Source: Saliniramus fredricksonii
Lineage (GTDB): Bacteria; Pseudomonadota; Alphaproteobacteria; Rhizobiales; Beijerinckiaceae
NCBI RefSeq assembly: GCF_900094735.1
Contig: NZ_FMBM01000002.1
Location: 186,001-250,000, forward strand
Length of the DNA: 64,000 bases
Direction of reading: 5' to 3'
This document shows positions 36,192 to 45,942 of the stretch, one piece after another. The position numbers and the translations under genes are program-made. Below the pieces are notes generated by a model. That model was not told the origin of the DNA. It made no database searches and saw nothing but the letters and a program-made list of their open reading frames with translations. How positions within the stretch are numbered: the first letter of the stretch is position 1; each line of letters opens with the position of its first letter.

Positions 36192-36830
36192 ATGCTCCAG
36201 GGCTTCCACGAAATCTCTTTTCCTTTCTCCGTCGCGCGCGGTGCGCGGGGCGGGCCGGTGCGGCGTACGGATGTGGTGACGCTGGCATCGGGGGCCGAGA
36301 GCCGCAATGCGCGCTGGGCGCGCTCGCGTCGGCGCTACGATGCCGGGCTCGGGGTGCGCAGCCTCGACGATCTGCATGCGGTGATCGCCTTCTTCGAGGA
36401 GCGGCGCGGGCGCCTGACCGGATTCCGGCTGCATGACCGGGTCGATTGCCGCTCCGGGCCGCCCGGCGCGACGCCCGGTCCCGGCGACCAGCCGCTCGGC
36501 ACGGGCGACGGCGAAACCCTCGTCTTTCAGCTCACCAAGACCTATGGCGGCGCCCATGCGCCCTATGCCCGCCCGATCGTGAAGCCGGTCGCGGGCAGCG
36601 TGCGTGTCGCGCGCGACGGCAATGAACTGGTCGCCGACGTCGATTTCGTGGCCGATGTGACCACCGGGAAGGTGACGCTGCTCACCGCGCCGCCGGAAGG
36701 CAGCGTGCTGACGGCGGGATACGCGTTCGACGTGCCGGTGCGCTTCGACACGGATTCGCTGGATATCGACCTCTCCGCCTTCGAGGCCGGCGCGGTGCCA
36801 AATGTGCCGATGGTGGAAATCGTTCCCTAG
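36192..36830 (+). CDS. GTA distal tail protein (gp12, DUF2460)
   Basis: 212-residue DUF2460 protein forming the ring at the tail tip. FHEISFPFSVARGARGGPVRRTDVV at the N-terminus and KVTLLTAPPEGSVLTAGYAFDVPVRFDTD near the C-terminus are the family signatures. GGAGG precedes the ATG. Confidence 0.92.
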   Translation: MLQGFHEISFPFSVARGARGGPVRRTDVVTLASGAESRNARWARSRRRYDAGLGVRSLDDLHAVIAFFEERRGRLTGFRLHDRVDCRSGPPGATPGPGDQPLGTGDGETLVFQLTKTYGGAHAPYARPIVKPVAGSVRVARDGNELVADVDFVADVTTGKVTLLTAPPEGSVLTAGYAFDVPVRFDTDSLDIDLSAFEAGAVPNVPMVEIVP

Positions 36831-36928
36831 CGCGTTCCGACCTGATGCAGTCAGGCCGGGCGCTCCAAGTTATTGTTCGACGCATCATTTTTTCCGTCAG
36901 CCGGTATCCACCTGACGGAATGATGCTC
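36831..36928. repeat. Dispersed two-hairpin repeat, copy 2
   Basis: Second copy of the element at 3495-3598. It has arms CGACCTGA/TCAGGCCG (36838-36858), then GCATCATT..CCGTCAG / CTGACGGAATGATGC (36882-36926). It fills the gap between gp12 and gp13, which are adjacent or nearly so in other GTA clusters. Confidence 0.8.
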
Positions 36929-36973
36929 TAAAGGCGCGTGGCGCGCTCCAACACCGTTTCAAAGAGACTTCCC

Positions 36974-37846
36974 ATGCGACAGATCGACGAGAACCTCGCC
37001 GCGCATCTCGCGGCGGGGGTGACGAGCCTGTGCCGCTGCTGGCGGCTGATCCGCCGCGACGGTGCGATCATGGGCTTTACCGACCACGATGCGGATCTCG
37101 CCTTCGACGCCACCACTTTTCATGCCGGCACCGGCCTCGATGCCGCCGAAGCGACGCAGGAACTCGGCTTCGCGGTCTCCGGCGGTGACGTCGCCGGGGC
37201 GCTGATGTCGGGCGGTATCACGGAAAACGATGTGGAGGCGGGTCTTTATGACGATGCGGGCATCGAATTCTGGCTGGTCAACTGGCAGGATCCTGACCAG
37301 CGCCTCCTGATCGACCTGTTCCATGTCGGCGAGATCCGGCGTGCCGACGGCGCCTTCGTCATGGAGTTGCGCGGGCTCACCCATCGCCTCGACGAGGAGA
37401 GCGGGCGGCTCTACCGCGCGGCCTGTTCGGCCGACCTTGGCGATGCCGCCTGCGGGGTGACGATCACGCCGGTCGAGGCAACAGTCATTGCAAGCGCGGA
37501 TGCGCTGCATCTCACCCTGAGCGGGATCGCGGGGCAGCCGGAGGGCTGGTTCAGCGGGGGCAAGCTCGTCTTTACGAGCGGCGAGAATGCGGGTTTCGCC
37601 GTCGAGATCCGCAGCCATGGTGCTGACGGCGCGGTCGCCCTGTGGCAGCGCGCCCCGCGCCCCGTCGCGCCGGGCGACACGGTGACCCTGACACCCGGCT
37701 GCGACAAGAGCTTTGGCACCTGCCGAGCCAAATTCGGCAATAGCGTGAATTTCCGTGGCTTCCCGCATATGCCCGGCAACGATTTCATCCTGCGCGTGCC
37801 GCGTCAGGGCGAGGCGGGGCTCGATGGCGGGAGCCTGTTTCGATGA
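36974..37846 (+). CDS. GTA baseplate hub protein (gp13, DUF2163)
   Basis: 290-residue DUF2163 protein. Four cysteines in CSADLGDAAC and CDKSFGTC near the C-terminus match the set that binds an iron-sulfur cluster in the Rhodobacter GTA hub; the following GNSVNFRGFPHMPGNDF is the family C-terminus. ATG 36974 is used; the frame opens back into the repeat. ATGA overlap with gp14. Confidence 0.92.
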   Translation: MRQIDENLAAHLAAGVTSLCRCWRLIRRDGAIMGFTDHDADLAFDATTFHAGTGLDAAEATQELGFAVSGGDVAGALMSGGITENDVEAGLYDDAGIEFWLVNWQDPDQRLLIDLFHVGEIRRADGAFVMELRGLTHRLDEESGRLYRAACSADLGDAACGVTITPVEATVIASADALHLTLSGIAGQPEGWFSGGKLVFTSGENAGFAVEIRSHGADGAVALWQRAPRPVAPGDTVTLTPGCDKSFGTCRAKFGNSVNFRGFPHMPGNDFILRVPRQGEAGLDGGSLFR

Positions 37847-38304
37847 GCCCGCAAGAGGCCACCATCATCGCCGCCGCACGCAGCTGGATCGGTACGCCCT
37901 ATCGCCACCAGGCCTCATTGCGCGGTGTGGGCTGCGATTGCCTGGGCCTGATCCGGGGCGTCTGGCGGATGGTGATGGGCTGCGAGCCCGAGCATCCCGG
38001 CGCCTATCGCCCGGACTGGGCCGAGGCTGGCGGCAGGGAACGGCTTCTCGCCGCCGCCCGGCGCCACCTGATCCCCGTCGATGCGCCGGGCCCCGGACGT
38101 GTCCTCATCTTCCGCTGGCGCGACGGGCTTCCCGCCAAGCACTGCGCCATCGCCACCGACACGGCCCGGATGATCCATGCCCATGACGGGGCCTGCGTGG
38201 CCGAGGTCGCGCTGACCGGCTGGTGGCGGCGTCATCTCGCCGCGAGCTTCGCCTTCCCGCCGCCCGCGCCGCTCGTGCTTTGTGAAGAGGATATCCATCG
38301 ATGA
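37843..38304 (+). CDS. GTA NlpC/P60 cell-wall peptidase (gp14)
   Basis: 153-residue NlpC/P60 cysteine peptidase, thought to cut peptidoglycan peptides during entry. Catalytic Cys in GVGCDCLGLIRG, His in LPAKHCAI, third polar residue near IHAHD. ATGA overlaps on both sides tie it to gp13 and gp15. Confidence 0.93.
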   Translation: MSPQEATIIAAARSWIGTPYRHQASLRGVGCDCLGLIRGVWRMVMGCEPEHPGAYRPDWAEAGGRERLLAAARRHLIPVDAPGPGRVLIFRWRDGLPAKHCAIATDTARMIHAHDGACVAEVALTGWWRRHLAASFAFPPPAPLVLCEEDIHR

Positions 38305-41300
38305 CCACGATGATCCTGCAAACCGCCGGCCAGGCGATCGGCGGCGCCGTTGCCGGCCCTGTCGGCGCCATGCTCGGGCAGACATTGGGAACGATGGCGG
38401 GATCGGCCATCGACGGCGCGCTTTTCGCCACCCATGAATACCGTGTGATGGAGGGGCCGCGCCTTGCCGAGATGCAGGGGCTCGCCTCCAGCGAAGGCGC
38501 GCCGATCCCGCGTGTCTATGGCCGCGCGCGCATCGGCGGCCAGGTGATCTGGGCGACCCGGTTCGAGGAGCAGGTGGACGTAACCGTTGAGCGCTCCGGG
38601 CGCCAGGGCGGCAAGGGGTTTTTTCGCAATTCCGGCGGCGGTGGCGGTTCCACCGTGACCACGAAGGAAGTGCGCTATTCCTACTATGCCAATCTCGCCA
38701 TCGGCCTGTGCGAGGGCCCGATCGCCTTCGTGCGCCGGGTCTGGGCCGACGGGCGCGAGGTGGATCTGACGCAGATCACCATGCGCGTGCATCCCGGCGG
38801 CGCGCATCAGCAGCCCGATGCGCTGATCGTGGCCAAGGAGGGTGCGGACCGGGCGCCGGCCTATCGCGGGCTCGCTTACGTCGTCTTTGAACGCCTGCCG
38901 CTCGCTGATTTCGGCAACCGCGTGCCGCAATTCTCCTTCGAGGTGGTGCGTCCCGGTGAGGGCGTCGGGACAATGATCCGTTCCGTCTGCCTGATCCCGG
39001 CGGCGACGGAATTCGGCTATGATCCGACGCCCGTCATGCAGGTGATCGGCCCCGGCGAGACGCGCCCCGACAACCGGCATCAGTTTCAGGCGCGTTCCGA
39101 TATCCGCGCCTCGCTCGATGCGCTGCAACGGCTGTGCCCCGGGCTCGAGAGCGTCTCGCTGGTGGTGTCGTGGTTCGGTGATGATCTGCGGGTCGGCGAA
39201 TGCAGCATCGCTCCGCGCGTCGATATCCGGAACAAGCAGACGCAGGGGCGGGTCTGGTCGGTGGCCGGGCTCGATCGCAGCACGGCGCGCCTCGCCTCGC
39301 TGCATCAGGGCGTACCCGCCTATGGCGGCACACCCTGTGATGCGAGCGTGATCGCGCTGATCCGGCATCTGAAGGCGCGCGGCCTGAAGGTGACGCTCTA
39401 CCCCTTCATCATGATGGACATCCCCCACGGCAATGCGCTGCCCGATCCCCGCACCGGCGCATCCGGACAGCCGCCCTATCCCTGGCGGGGGCGGGTCACC
39501 TGCGATCCCGCCCCGGAAGCGCCGGGCAGCGTCGACGGCACCGCGAGCGCGGCGGCGCAGGTGGCGAGCTTCTTCGGCAGCGCCAATCCCGGCGCCTCCG
39601 AATGGAGCCTGCGGCGTCTGATCCTGCATTACGCCGGGCTCGCCGTGGAGGCCGGCGGGGTGGATGCCTTCGTCATCGGCACCGAGATGGTCTCGCTGAC
39701 GCGCATCCGTTCCGGGCCGGGGCAATATCCCGCAGTTACCGCCTTCATGAGCCTCGCGCAGGATGTGCGCGCCATTCTCGGATCGGCAACCCGCATCACC
39801 TATGCCGCCGACTGGACGGAATACGGCGCGCATGTGCGCGACGGCGGCAATGAACTGCGCTTTCCCCTCGACCCGCTCTGGGCCCATCCCGCCATCGACG
39901 CGATCGGGATCGATTACTACCCTCCGATTTCGGATTGGCGCGATGGGGGCGGGCATCTCGATGCGGCGCTCGCGCGCAGCATCTACGATGTCGATTACCT
40001 GTGCGCACGGCTCGGCGCGGGGGAGGGGTTCGACTGGTATTATGCGGATGATGCGGGTCGCGCGGCGCAGAGCCGCCTGCCGATCACGGATGGTGCCTAT
40101 GGCAAGCCCTGGGTGTATCGCGCCAAGGATCTCGTATCCTGGTGGAGCGAGCCGCATGTCGAGCGCGTCGGCGGCGTCGAGATCGGCGCGACGGCCTATA
40201 TGCCCATGGCCAAGCCGATCTGGCTGACCGAGATCGGCATTCCGGCCGTCGACAAGGGGACGAACCAGCCCAACCTCTTCCCCGACATGAAATCCTCTGA
40301 AGGCGCCTTCCCGCATTTCTCACGGCGCATGCGCGACGATCTCGCCCAGGCGGCGGGGGTGGAGGCGATCATCCGGCGCTTCGATCCCGCTCATCCAGCC
40401 CATGATCCCGCCCATAATCCGCATTCGCCGGTCTATGGCGGGCCGATGGTCGCGCCCGAAAGCCTCGCTGTCTGGGCCTGGGATGCGCGGCCCTTCCCCG
40501 CCTTTCCGGAATTCGAATCGGTCTGGGCGGACGGCGCGAATTACGAGACGGGGCATTGGCTGAACGGGCGGCTGGAGGGGCTCGATCTCGCCACGCTGAT
40601 CCGCAAGGTGCTCGATGATTACGGGATCGGGATGCCGCTCGACATTGCCGCTGACGGCTTCGTCGACGGTTTCGTGATCGACCGCCCGATGTCGCCGCGC
40701 GCGGCGCTGGAGCCGTTGCTGCGCGCCTTCGGCGTCGATCTCGCCGCGACGGGCGGTGTGCTGCGCTGGCGCGGACGGGGCGGGCGGGTCGTGGCCAGCA
40801 TCGATGCGGGCATGCTCGTCGATGACGATGAAGCGCCGTTGATGCGTCATGTGCGCGCCCAGGAGACGGAGCTGCCGCGCGAGATCGTCATGAGCTTCAT
40901 CGATTCCTGGGGCGAGATGCGCCGGGCCGCCGCGGCCTCGCGCCGGCTGGCGGGGGCGAGCCGGCGTGAAGCGCGGCTTGATCTCGCGGCCGTGATGAGC
41001 CGGGGGCAGGCGGGCCGGCTCAGTGACATTCTCCTGCAGGATGCCTGGGCCGCCCGTGACGGGGCACACTTCGCCCTCGGCCCGGCGGCGATTGCTTATG
41101 AGGTGGGCGATATCGTCGCGATCCCGGGGCTCGCCGGTCCGCGTCTGCACCGCATCAGCCGGATCACCGACGGAGCCGAGCGGCAGATCGAGACGCGTGC
41201 GGTGGAGCCGGCCCTGTTCGAAACGCCGGGCGCACGCATCGCGCCGCAGCGCCGCAGCCCGCCCGCCTCACCGGGGCGCCCCTTTGTCGTCGTGCTTGAT

Positions 41301-42215
41301 CTGCCCGTCAGCCAGGGCGAACCGGCCGCCCTGCAATATCTTGCCGCCTATGCCGATCCCTGGCCGGGTGCGCTCGCCCTGTGGCGTTCAGTGGATGGCG
41401 AGGGATTTGACCAGTCCGGCTTTGTATCGGCTGCCGCGCAGATCGGCTTCACCGAGACCGCCTTCGGACCGGGCCCGCTCTGGCGCTGGGATCGGGCCAA
41501 TGCGCTCGAAGTGACCCTGCGCGCGGGCGCGATCGCCGCGCTCGGCGAGAACCCGGTGCTTGCCGGCGCCAACACCTTCGCGCTGGTCGGGCCCGACGGT
41601 GTCTGCGAGATCATCGCGGTCGCGCAGGCCGAGCTGATCGGCGACAACCGGTATCGCCTGACGCATTTCCTGCGGGGCCTCGCCGGCAGCGAAGCGGTGG
41701 CGTCGCGCGATCTGGCGCCGGGCGCCACCCTCGTGCGGCTCGACGAGACCGTCGTACCGCTCGCCTCGGGGCTCTCGGAGCTGGGCCGGGAATGGCAATA
41801 CCGCATCGCTCCGATCGGGCGCGATCACGCCGATGACGCGGCGCTCGCCTTCGAAGCCGAGGTGCCGCGCCTCGCCCTGAAGCCGCTCGCACCGGTGCAT
41901 CCGCATCTGCGGCGCGTCGCCGGCGGCATCGCGATACGCTGGATACGGCGCGGGCGCATCGAGGCGGATGCCTGGGAGCCGGTGGAGATTCCGCTCGGCG
42001 AGGATGGCGAGCAATACGCTGTCGAGATCATGGACGGCGCCACGCTCAAGCGGCGCATCGTCGTCGATCAACCGCTCTGCCTCTATCCGGATGCCGACGA
42101 GATCGCCGATTTCGGCGCGCCGCGCGACAGCCTCGATCTGCGCGTGATGCAGATCAGCGCCAGCGTCGGCGATGGTTTTGCCTTCACGGGCACGCTTCCC
42201 GTCATGCCCGGCTGA
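38301..42215 (+). CDS. GTA megatron tail protein (gp15, TIM-barrel plus hub)
   Basis: 1304-residue protein, the largest GTA component, at the tail tip and baseplate. The N-terminus (GAMLGQTLGTMAGSAIDGALF) is glycine- and alanine-rich. About 420-740 is the GTA_TIM glycoside-hydrolase-like barrel (ITYAADWTEYG, IDAIGIDYYPPISDWRD, PIWLTEIGIPAVDKGTNQPN). About 790-950 is the Phage-tail_3/hub region (RGGRVVASIDAG). The rest is beta-rich. Full length, with no frame break, so the cluster's last essential gene looks intact. Confidence 0.95.
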   Translation: MTTMILQTAGQAIGGAVAGPVGAMLGQTLGTMAGSAIDGALFATHEYRVMEGPRLAEMQGLASSEGAPIPRVYGRARIGGQVIWATRFEEQVDVTVERSGRQGGKGFFRNSGGGGGSTVTTKEVRYSYYANLAIGLCEGPIAFVRRVWADGREVDLTQITMRVHPGGAHQQPDALIVAKEGADRAPAYRGLAYVVFERLPLADFGNRVPQFSFEVVRPGEGVGTMIRSVCLIPAATEFGYDPTPVMQVIGPGETRPDNRHQFQARSDIRASLDALQRLCPGLESVSLVVSWFGDDLRVGECSIAPRVDIRNKQTQGRVWSVAGLDRSTARLASLHQGVPAYGGTPCDASVIALIRHLKARGLKVTLYPFIMMDIPHGNALPDPRTGASGQPPYPWRGRVTCDPAPEAPGSVDGTASAAAQVASFFGSANPGASEWSLRRLILHYAGLAVEAGGVDAFVIGTEMVSLTRIRSGPGQYPAVTAFMSLAQDVRAILGSATRITYAADWTEYGAHVRDGGNELRFPLDPLWAHPAIDAIGIDYYPPISDWRDGGGHLDAALARSIYDVDYLCARLGAGEGFDWYYADDAGRAAQSRLPITDGAYGKPWVYRAKDLVSWWSEPHVERVGGVEIGATAYMPMAKPIWLTEIGIPAVDKGTNQPNLFPDMKSSEGAFPHFSRRMRDDLAQAAGVEAIIRRFDPAHPAHDPAHNPHSPVYGGPMVAPESLAVWAWDARPFPAFPEFESVWADGANYETGHWLNGRLEGLDLATLIRKVLDDYGIGMPLDIAADGFVDGFVIDRPMSPRAALEPLLRAFGVDLAATGGVLRWRGRGGRVVASIDAGMLVDDDEAPLMRHVRAQETELPREIVMSFIDSWGEMRRAAAASRRLAGASRREARLDLAAVMSRGQAGRLSDILLQDAWAARDGAHFALGPAAIAYEVGDIVAIPGLAGPRLHRISRITDGAERQIETRAVEPALFETPGARIAPQRRSPPASPGRPFVVVLDLPVSQGEPAALQYLAAYADPWPGALALWRSVDGEGFDQSGFVSAAAQIGFTETAFGPGPLWRWDRANALEVTLRAGAIAALGENPVLAGANTFALVGPDGVCEIIAVAQAELIGDNRYRLTHFLRGLAGSEAVASRDLAPGATLVRLDETVVPLASGLSELGREWQYRIAPIGRDHADDAALAFEAEVPRLALKPLAPVHPHLRRVAGGIAIRWIRRGRIEADAWEPVEIPLGEDGEQYAVEIMDGATLKRRIVVDQPLCLYPDADEIADFGAPRDSLDLRVMQISASVGDGFAFTGTLPVMPG

Positions 42216-42258
42216 AGCCCGCCTCCTTCCTTCCCTCAACCGAACCGAGGAATCCGTC

Positions 42259-43770
42259 ATGAGCCTCACCCCTCATCTGGCACTGCCGCTGCTCGCGGCG
42301 GCACAGGCGCAAAAGCATGTCACCCATAACGAGGCGCTCGCGCTGATCGACGCGCTCGCGCAGATTTCCGTCGATGCACGTCTGGTCACCACGCCACCCG
42401 CCGAACCCGAGGACGGAATGCGGGTGATCGTCGGGGCAGGGGCGAGCGGGGTCTTCGCCGGGCAGGAGGGGGCGATCGCCTGGTTTGATACCGGGGCGTG
42501 GCGCTTTATCACGCCGGGGCCCGGCTTCCTCGCCTATGATGCGGGCGACGCGGCGCTGCTCGTGCATGACGGAGCCGCCTGGCGCGATCTCGAAGAGCTG
42601 ATCGCCTTTCCCGAAATCTACGACCAGCTCGGCATCGCAACAGTGCCGGATGCGCAAAACCCCTTCGCCGCCAGGCTCAACGCGGCCCTGTTCGCCGCGC
42701 GCGAGACGGGGGAGGGCGGCAGCGGTGATCTGCGGATCGTCCTGAACAAGGAAGACGTGGGCAATGCCGGGGGATTTCTGTTCCAGCGCGGCTGGTCGGC
42801 GCGGGCGGAATTCGGGCTGCTGGGCGACGATGATTTCACGCTCAAGGTCAGCCCGGACGGCTCGGCCTGGCACGATGCATTCAGTGTCGATCGTGCCACC
42901 GGCGCCGTCAGCTTCCCGCGCGGTGCGGCGCGGGCCGAGATCGCGATCTTCAACGCGGATGGTACATGGACGAAACCCGCCTGGGCGAAGAGCGTGATCG
43001 TCGAGGTGATCGGTGCAGGCGGCGGTGGCGGATCGGGCGCGGTCGGAGATGATGCCGCGCCGCGTTTCGGGGGCGGGGGAGGCGGCGCCGGCGGTGTCGC
43101 GCGCATGACGCTGCTTGCAAGCGAGATCGGCGCGAGCCTTGCCATCACCATTGGTGCGGGCGGTGCCGGCGCGGCGGGCGTGTTCGACAACGCTGATGCC
43201 GAGGGGCTCGACGGGGCCGATGGCGGCGAGACGCTTATCAGTGATGATGGCACGAGCCTGCTCGTCGCCGAGGGCGGTCGCGGCGGGCGCGGTGGTTCGA
43301 CGAGCGTGCGAGCGGCTTCACCGGGCGGGCTCGGCCATCTGCAATACGGCAATGCGGGCGCGGCGGCGGCACGCGATCACGGGGCGGCGGGGGCAAAGGG
43401 CCCGTGCGGCGAGGGTCCGGGCGGCGGCGGTGCGGGCGGGGCGATTGATAGCGATGACAGCCGCACTTCCGGGGGCGATGGCGGCCTCGGCCAGGCCATT
43501 GGCGGAACCGACCGTGCGGCACCGGGGGCTGACGGCGCGGGGCCGGGCAACGGCGCCGGGGGCGGTTGGGGCAAAAGCTGGGATCGCGGCGCGGGCGGCG
43601 GCGGTGGTGGCGGCGGTGCCGGCGCATCCGCAGCCAATGGCGGCAACGGAGGCCCCGGCGGCGGTCCGGGCGGCGGCGGCGGCGGTGGTGGGGGAAGTCG
43701 CAGCAGCACAACGTCCGGATCTGGCGGCGATGGCGCCGATGGGGAGGTGCGGATCCTCGTCATGGGGTGA
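42259..43770 (+). CDS. DUF2793 tail fibre with glycine-rich C-terminus
   Basis: 503-residue protein directly after gp15. The N-terminal DUF2793 domain (LTPHLALPLLAAAQAQKHVTHNEALALID) is that of GTA tail fibres such as Rhodobacter Rcc00171. From about 235 (TWTKPAWAKSVIVEVIGAGG) to the end it is a glycine-rich domain with many GGGGGG, GAGG and GPGGG blocks, as in phage tail-fibre adhesins that form polyglycine-II layers. It is a likely host-recognition protein. GAGGA precedes ATG 42259. The C-terminus ends GEVRILVMG, a normal closing strand. Confidence 0.85.
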   Translation: MSLTPHLALPLLAAAQAQKHVTHNEALALIDALAQISVDARLVTTPPAEPEDGMRVIVGAGASGVFAGQEGAIAWFDTGAWRFITPGPGFLAYDAGDAALLVHDGAAWRDLEELIAFPEIYDQLGIATVPDAQNPFAARLNAALFAARETGEGGSGDLRIVLNKEDVGNAGGFLFQRGWSARAEFGLLGDDDFTLKVSPDGSAWHDAFSVDRATGAVSFPRGAARAEIAIFNADGTWTKPAWAKSVIVEVIGAGGGGGSGAVGDDAAPRFGGGGGGAGGVARMTLLASEIGASLAITIGAGGAGAAGVFDNADAEGLDGADGGETLISDDGTSLLVAEGGRGGRGGSTSVRAASPGGLGHLQYGNAGAAAARDHGAAGAKGPCGEGPGGGGAGGAIDSDDSRTSGGDGGLGQAIGGTDRAAPGADGAGPGNGAGGGWGKSWDRGAGGGGGGGGAGASAANGGNGGPGGGPGGGGGGGGGSRSSTTSGSGGDGADGEVRILVMG

Positions 43771-43801
43771 GCGGCGCAAGGTTGCGGCAATGCTCTTTCC
43801 C

Positions 43802-44911
43802 TCAGCGCACCACGGTGATGCGGTGCGCGGCGCGGGTGAGGCCGGTATAGAGCCAGCGGGCCCGGTTTTCGCGGAAGGCGCCGGATTCGTCGAAGAGGAC
43901 GATGTCGTCCCATTGCGAACCCTGCGATTTGTGCACGGTCAGCGCGTAGCCATAGGTAAATTCGTCGGATTCGCGGCGGATCACATAGGGCAGACCCTCC
44001 TCCCCCCCCTCGAAGAAGGCACGCAGCACCTTGACCTCGACCGCATGGCGGCGGCTTTCATCCTCCGGCTTGAGATCCATGCGGATGAATTCTCCCTTGC
44101 GGTCGGTCTTGAGGCCGCGCATGGCCTCCACCAGCCAGGTGCCGCCGTTGAGCAGGCCCTTGGACTTGTCGTTGCGCAGGCAGACGAGCTTCTCGCCGGC
44201 AGCGGGGAGGGGGTCGCGCAGGCCGAGCAATTCGCGGATGCGGCCATTGTAATTGCGCCGGGTGCGGTTGAGTCCGACCAGCACCTGGTCGGATTTCATC
44301 ACCTCGTTCTGGTCGATCTCGGCGCGGCGGATCACCCGGCTCTCGCCATAGAGGCCGTAATCGAGCTGCCCGCCCTCGCGCACCTTCATCGACAGATGGA
44401 TGATGGGATTATCTGCCGCCTGCCGATGCACCTCGGTGAGCATCACGTCCGGTTCGGCCTCGGTGAAGAAGCCGCCACCCTTGATCGGCGGCAGCTGCGC
44501 CGGATCGCCCAGGACGAGGACCGGCTTGCCGAAGGAGAGCAGGTCGCGCCCGAGATCCTCGTCCACCATCGAGCATTCGTCGATCACGATCAGATCCGCC
44601 TTGGCCGCCGCGCCCGAGCGGTTGAGCACGAAGGAGGGACCCTCCGTCTCGTCGCTCTCGCGCGAACGGTAGATCATGGAATGGATCGTGCCCGCATCAG
44701 CGCAGCCCTTCGCGCGCAGCACGGATGCTGCCTTGCCGGTGAAGGCACCGAAAGCGACCTCACCATCGACACCCTCGGCAATATGGCGCGCCAGCGTGGT
44801 CTTGCCGGTGCCAGCATAGCCGAACAGGCGAAACACTTGGTTGCCGCCGCCAGTGTCGAGCCAGCGCGACACGGCCTTGAGGGCGTCATCCTGTTGGGCC
44901 GACCACGACAT
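43802..44911 (-). CDS. RecD-like ATP-dependent DNA helicase
   Basis: Superfamily 1B helicase of 369 residues (AAA_30 plus UvrD_C_2). Walker A GYAGTGKTT (about 31-39), Walker B VIDECSM, motif III GDPAQLPP, and the C-terminal TVHKSQGSQWDDIVLFDE and YTGLTRAAHR motifs V-VI. Shorter than RecD, so a stand-alone RecD-like or Dda-like helicase. It starts 4 bp after a DMT transporter gene, with which it forms an operon. Confidence 0.88.
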   Translation of the reverse strand: MSWSAQQDDALKAVSRWLDTGGGNQVFRLFGYAGTGKTTLARHIAEGVDGEVAFGAFTGKAASVLRAKGCADAGTIHSMIYRSRESDETEGPSFVLNRSGAAAKADLIVIDECSMVDEDLGRDLLSFGKPVLVLGDPAQLPPIKGGGFFTEAEPDVMLTEVHRQAADNPIIHLSMKVREGGQLDYGLYGESRVIRRAEIDQNEVMKSDQVLVGLNRTRRNYNGRIRELLGLRDPLPAAGEKLVCLRNDKSKGLLNGGTWLVEAMRGLKTDRKGEFIRMDLKPEDESRRHAVEVKVLRAFFEGGEEGLPYVIRRESDEFTYGYALTVHKSQGSQWDDIVLFDESGAFRENRARWLYTGLTRAAHRITVVR

Positions 44912-44915
44912 GGCT

Positions 44916-45860
44916 TCACTCTTCCTTCATTGTCACGCGCGCCGCCCGCGCCGCCAGATTGCGCCTGCGCTCTGCGCGCAGATTCTGCAGGATGCCGATC
45001 AGAATCAGCGCCCCGCCGGCGAAGATGAACGGATCGAGCGGCTCGGTATAGAGCAGCCAGCCGATCAGCGCGATCAGGGGCAGGCGCAGGAAATCCAGCG
45101 GCACCACGATCACCGCATCACCGTGGCGATAGGCGTTGGTGAGGCAGAAATGGGCCGAGAGCCCGCCGACACAGATCCCGATCAGCGGCAGGATCGGCAG
45201 ATCCGGGATCTGCAGGAAGAACAGCTTGTCGGCGCCGAGATAATTCATCGGCAATTGCATCACGTTCATCCACAACAGAATCGCGAAAGTGCTCTCCGTG
45301 CCGGTCAGGCGCTTGGTGGCGATGGTGGTGAGCGCGAAACAGATCGCGGCGCCGAGCACGATCAGCCCCGTCGGATCAAGGGAGCCGGGGGCGGGGCGCA
45401 GAATCACCAGAATGCCGATGAAGCCCAGCGCGATGGCGATCAGGCGCGGCGCGGTGAGCTTCTCGCCCAGCAGCAGGAAGGCGAACAAGGCCACCCAGGC
45501 CGGGGTGGTGAATTCGATGGCGAAGACCATGGCCAGCGGCAACAGCGTGACGCCGAGCGCCCAGGCATATTGACCGAAGAAATGGATCACGTTGCGCTGC
45601 AGATGCAGCCCCATCCGGCGCGGGCGAAAACCCTCGCGCAGGGAAGGATAGGCAATGGCGACGCCGACCAGGATGATGATCCCGGCAATATTGCGCAAAG
45701 CGAGAATGTCGAACACGCCGATCGAGCCCGACAATTCCCTGATCGAGACCGCGACGGTCGAGAACGACAAGAGCGTACCGGTCATCCAGGCGACGACGAG
45801 CAGGACATTGCCGGCGGGGCGCGCGGCGGTTTGCGATGGTTGCGCGGATGGCTGTGACAC
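44916..45860 (-). CDS. DMT-superfamily transporter (EamA)
   Basis: 314-residue inner membrane protein with about ten hydrophobic helices in two EamA repeats (about 20-150 and 160-300). A GTG start is used; the next Met would remove part of helix 1. Substrate unknown; EamA proteins move metabolites, amino acids or drugs. A basic C-terminal tail ends in MKEE. Confidence 0.85.
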   Translation of the reverse strand: MSQPSAQPSQTAARPAGNVLLVVAWMTGTLLSFSTVAVSIRELSGSIGVFDILALRNIAGIIILVGVAIAYPSLREGFRPRRMGLHLQRNVIHFFGQYAWALGVTLLPLAMVFAIEFTTPAWVALFAFLLLGEKLTAPRLIAIALGFIGILVILRPAPGSLDPTGLIVLGAAICFALTTIATKRLTGTESTFAILLWMNVMQLPMNYLGADKLFFLQIPDLPILPLIGICVGGLSAHFCLTNAYRHGDAVIVVPLDFLRLPLIALIGWLLYTEPLDPFIFAGGALILIGILQNLRAERRRNLAARAARVTMKEE

Positions 45861-45942
45861 GGGCGAGGATCGAACGTTTTATGAACCTGCGCGATCCTTA
45901 CCCCGGATTGTCGCGACTTGCAAAGCCCGGTTCGAGGGCGCG

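Noticed and set aside
38232-40316. Long open frame antisense to gp15
   Set aside because: GC-rich third positions of gp15 keep the opposite frame open; the translation is rich in His, Arg and Gln without domains, and gp15 is clearly real.
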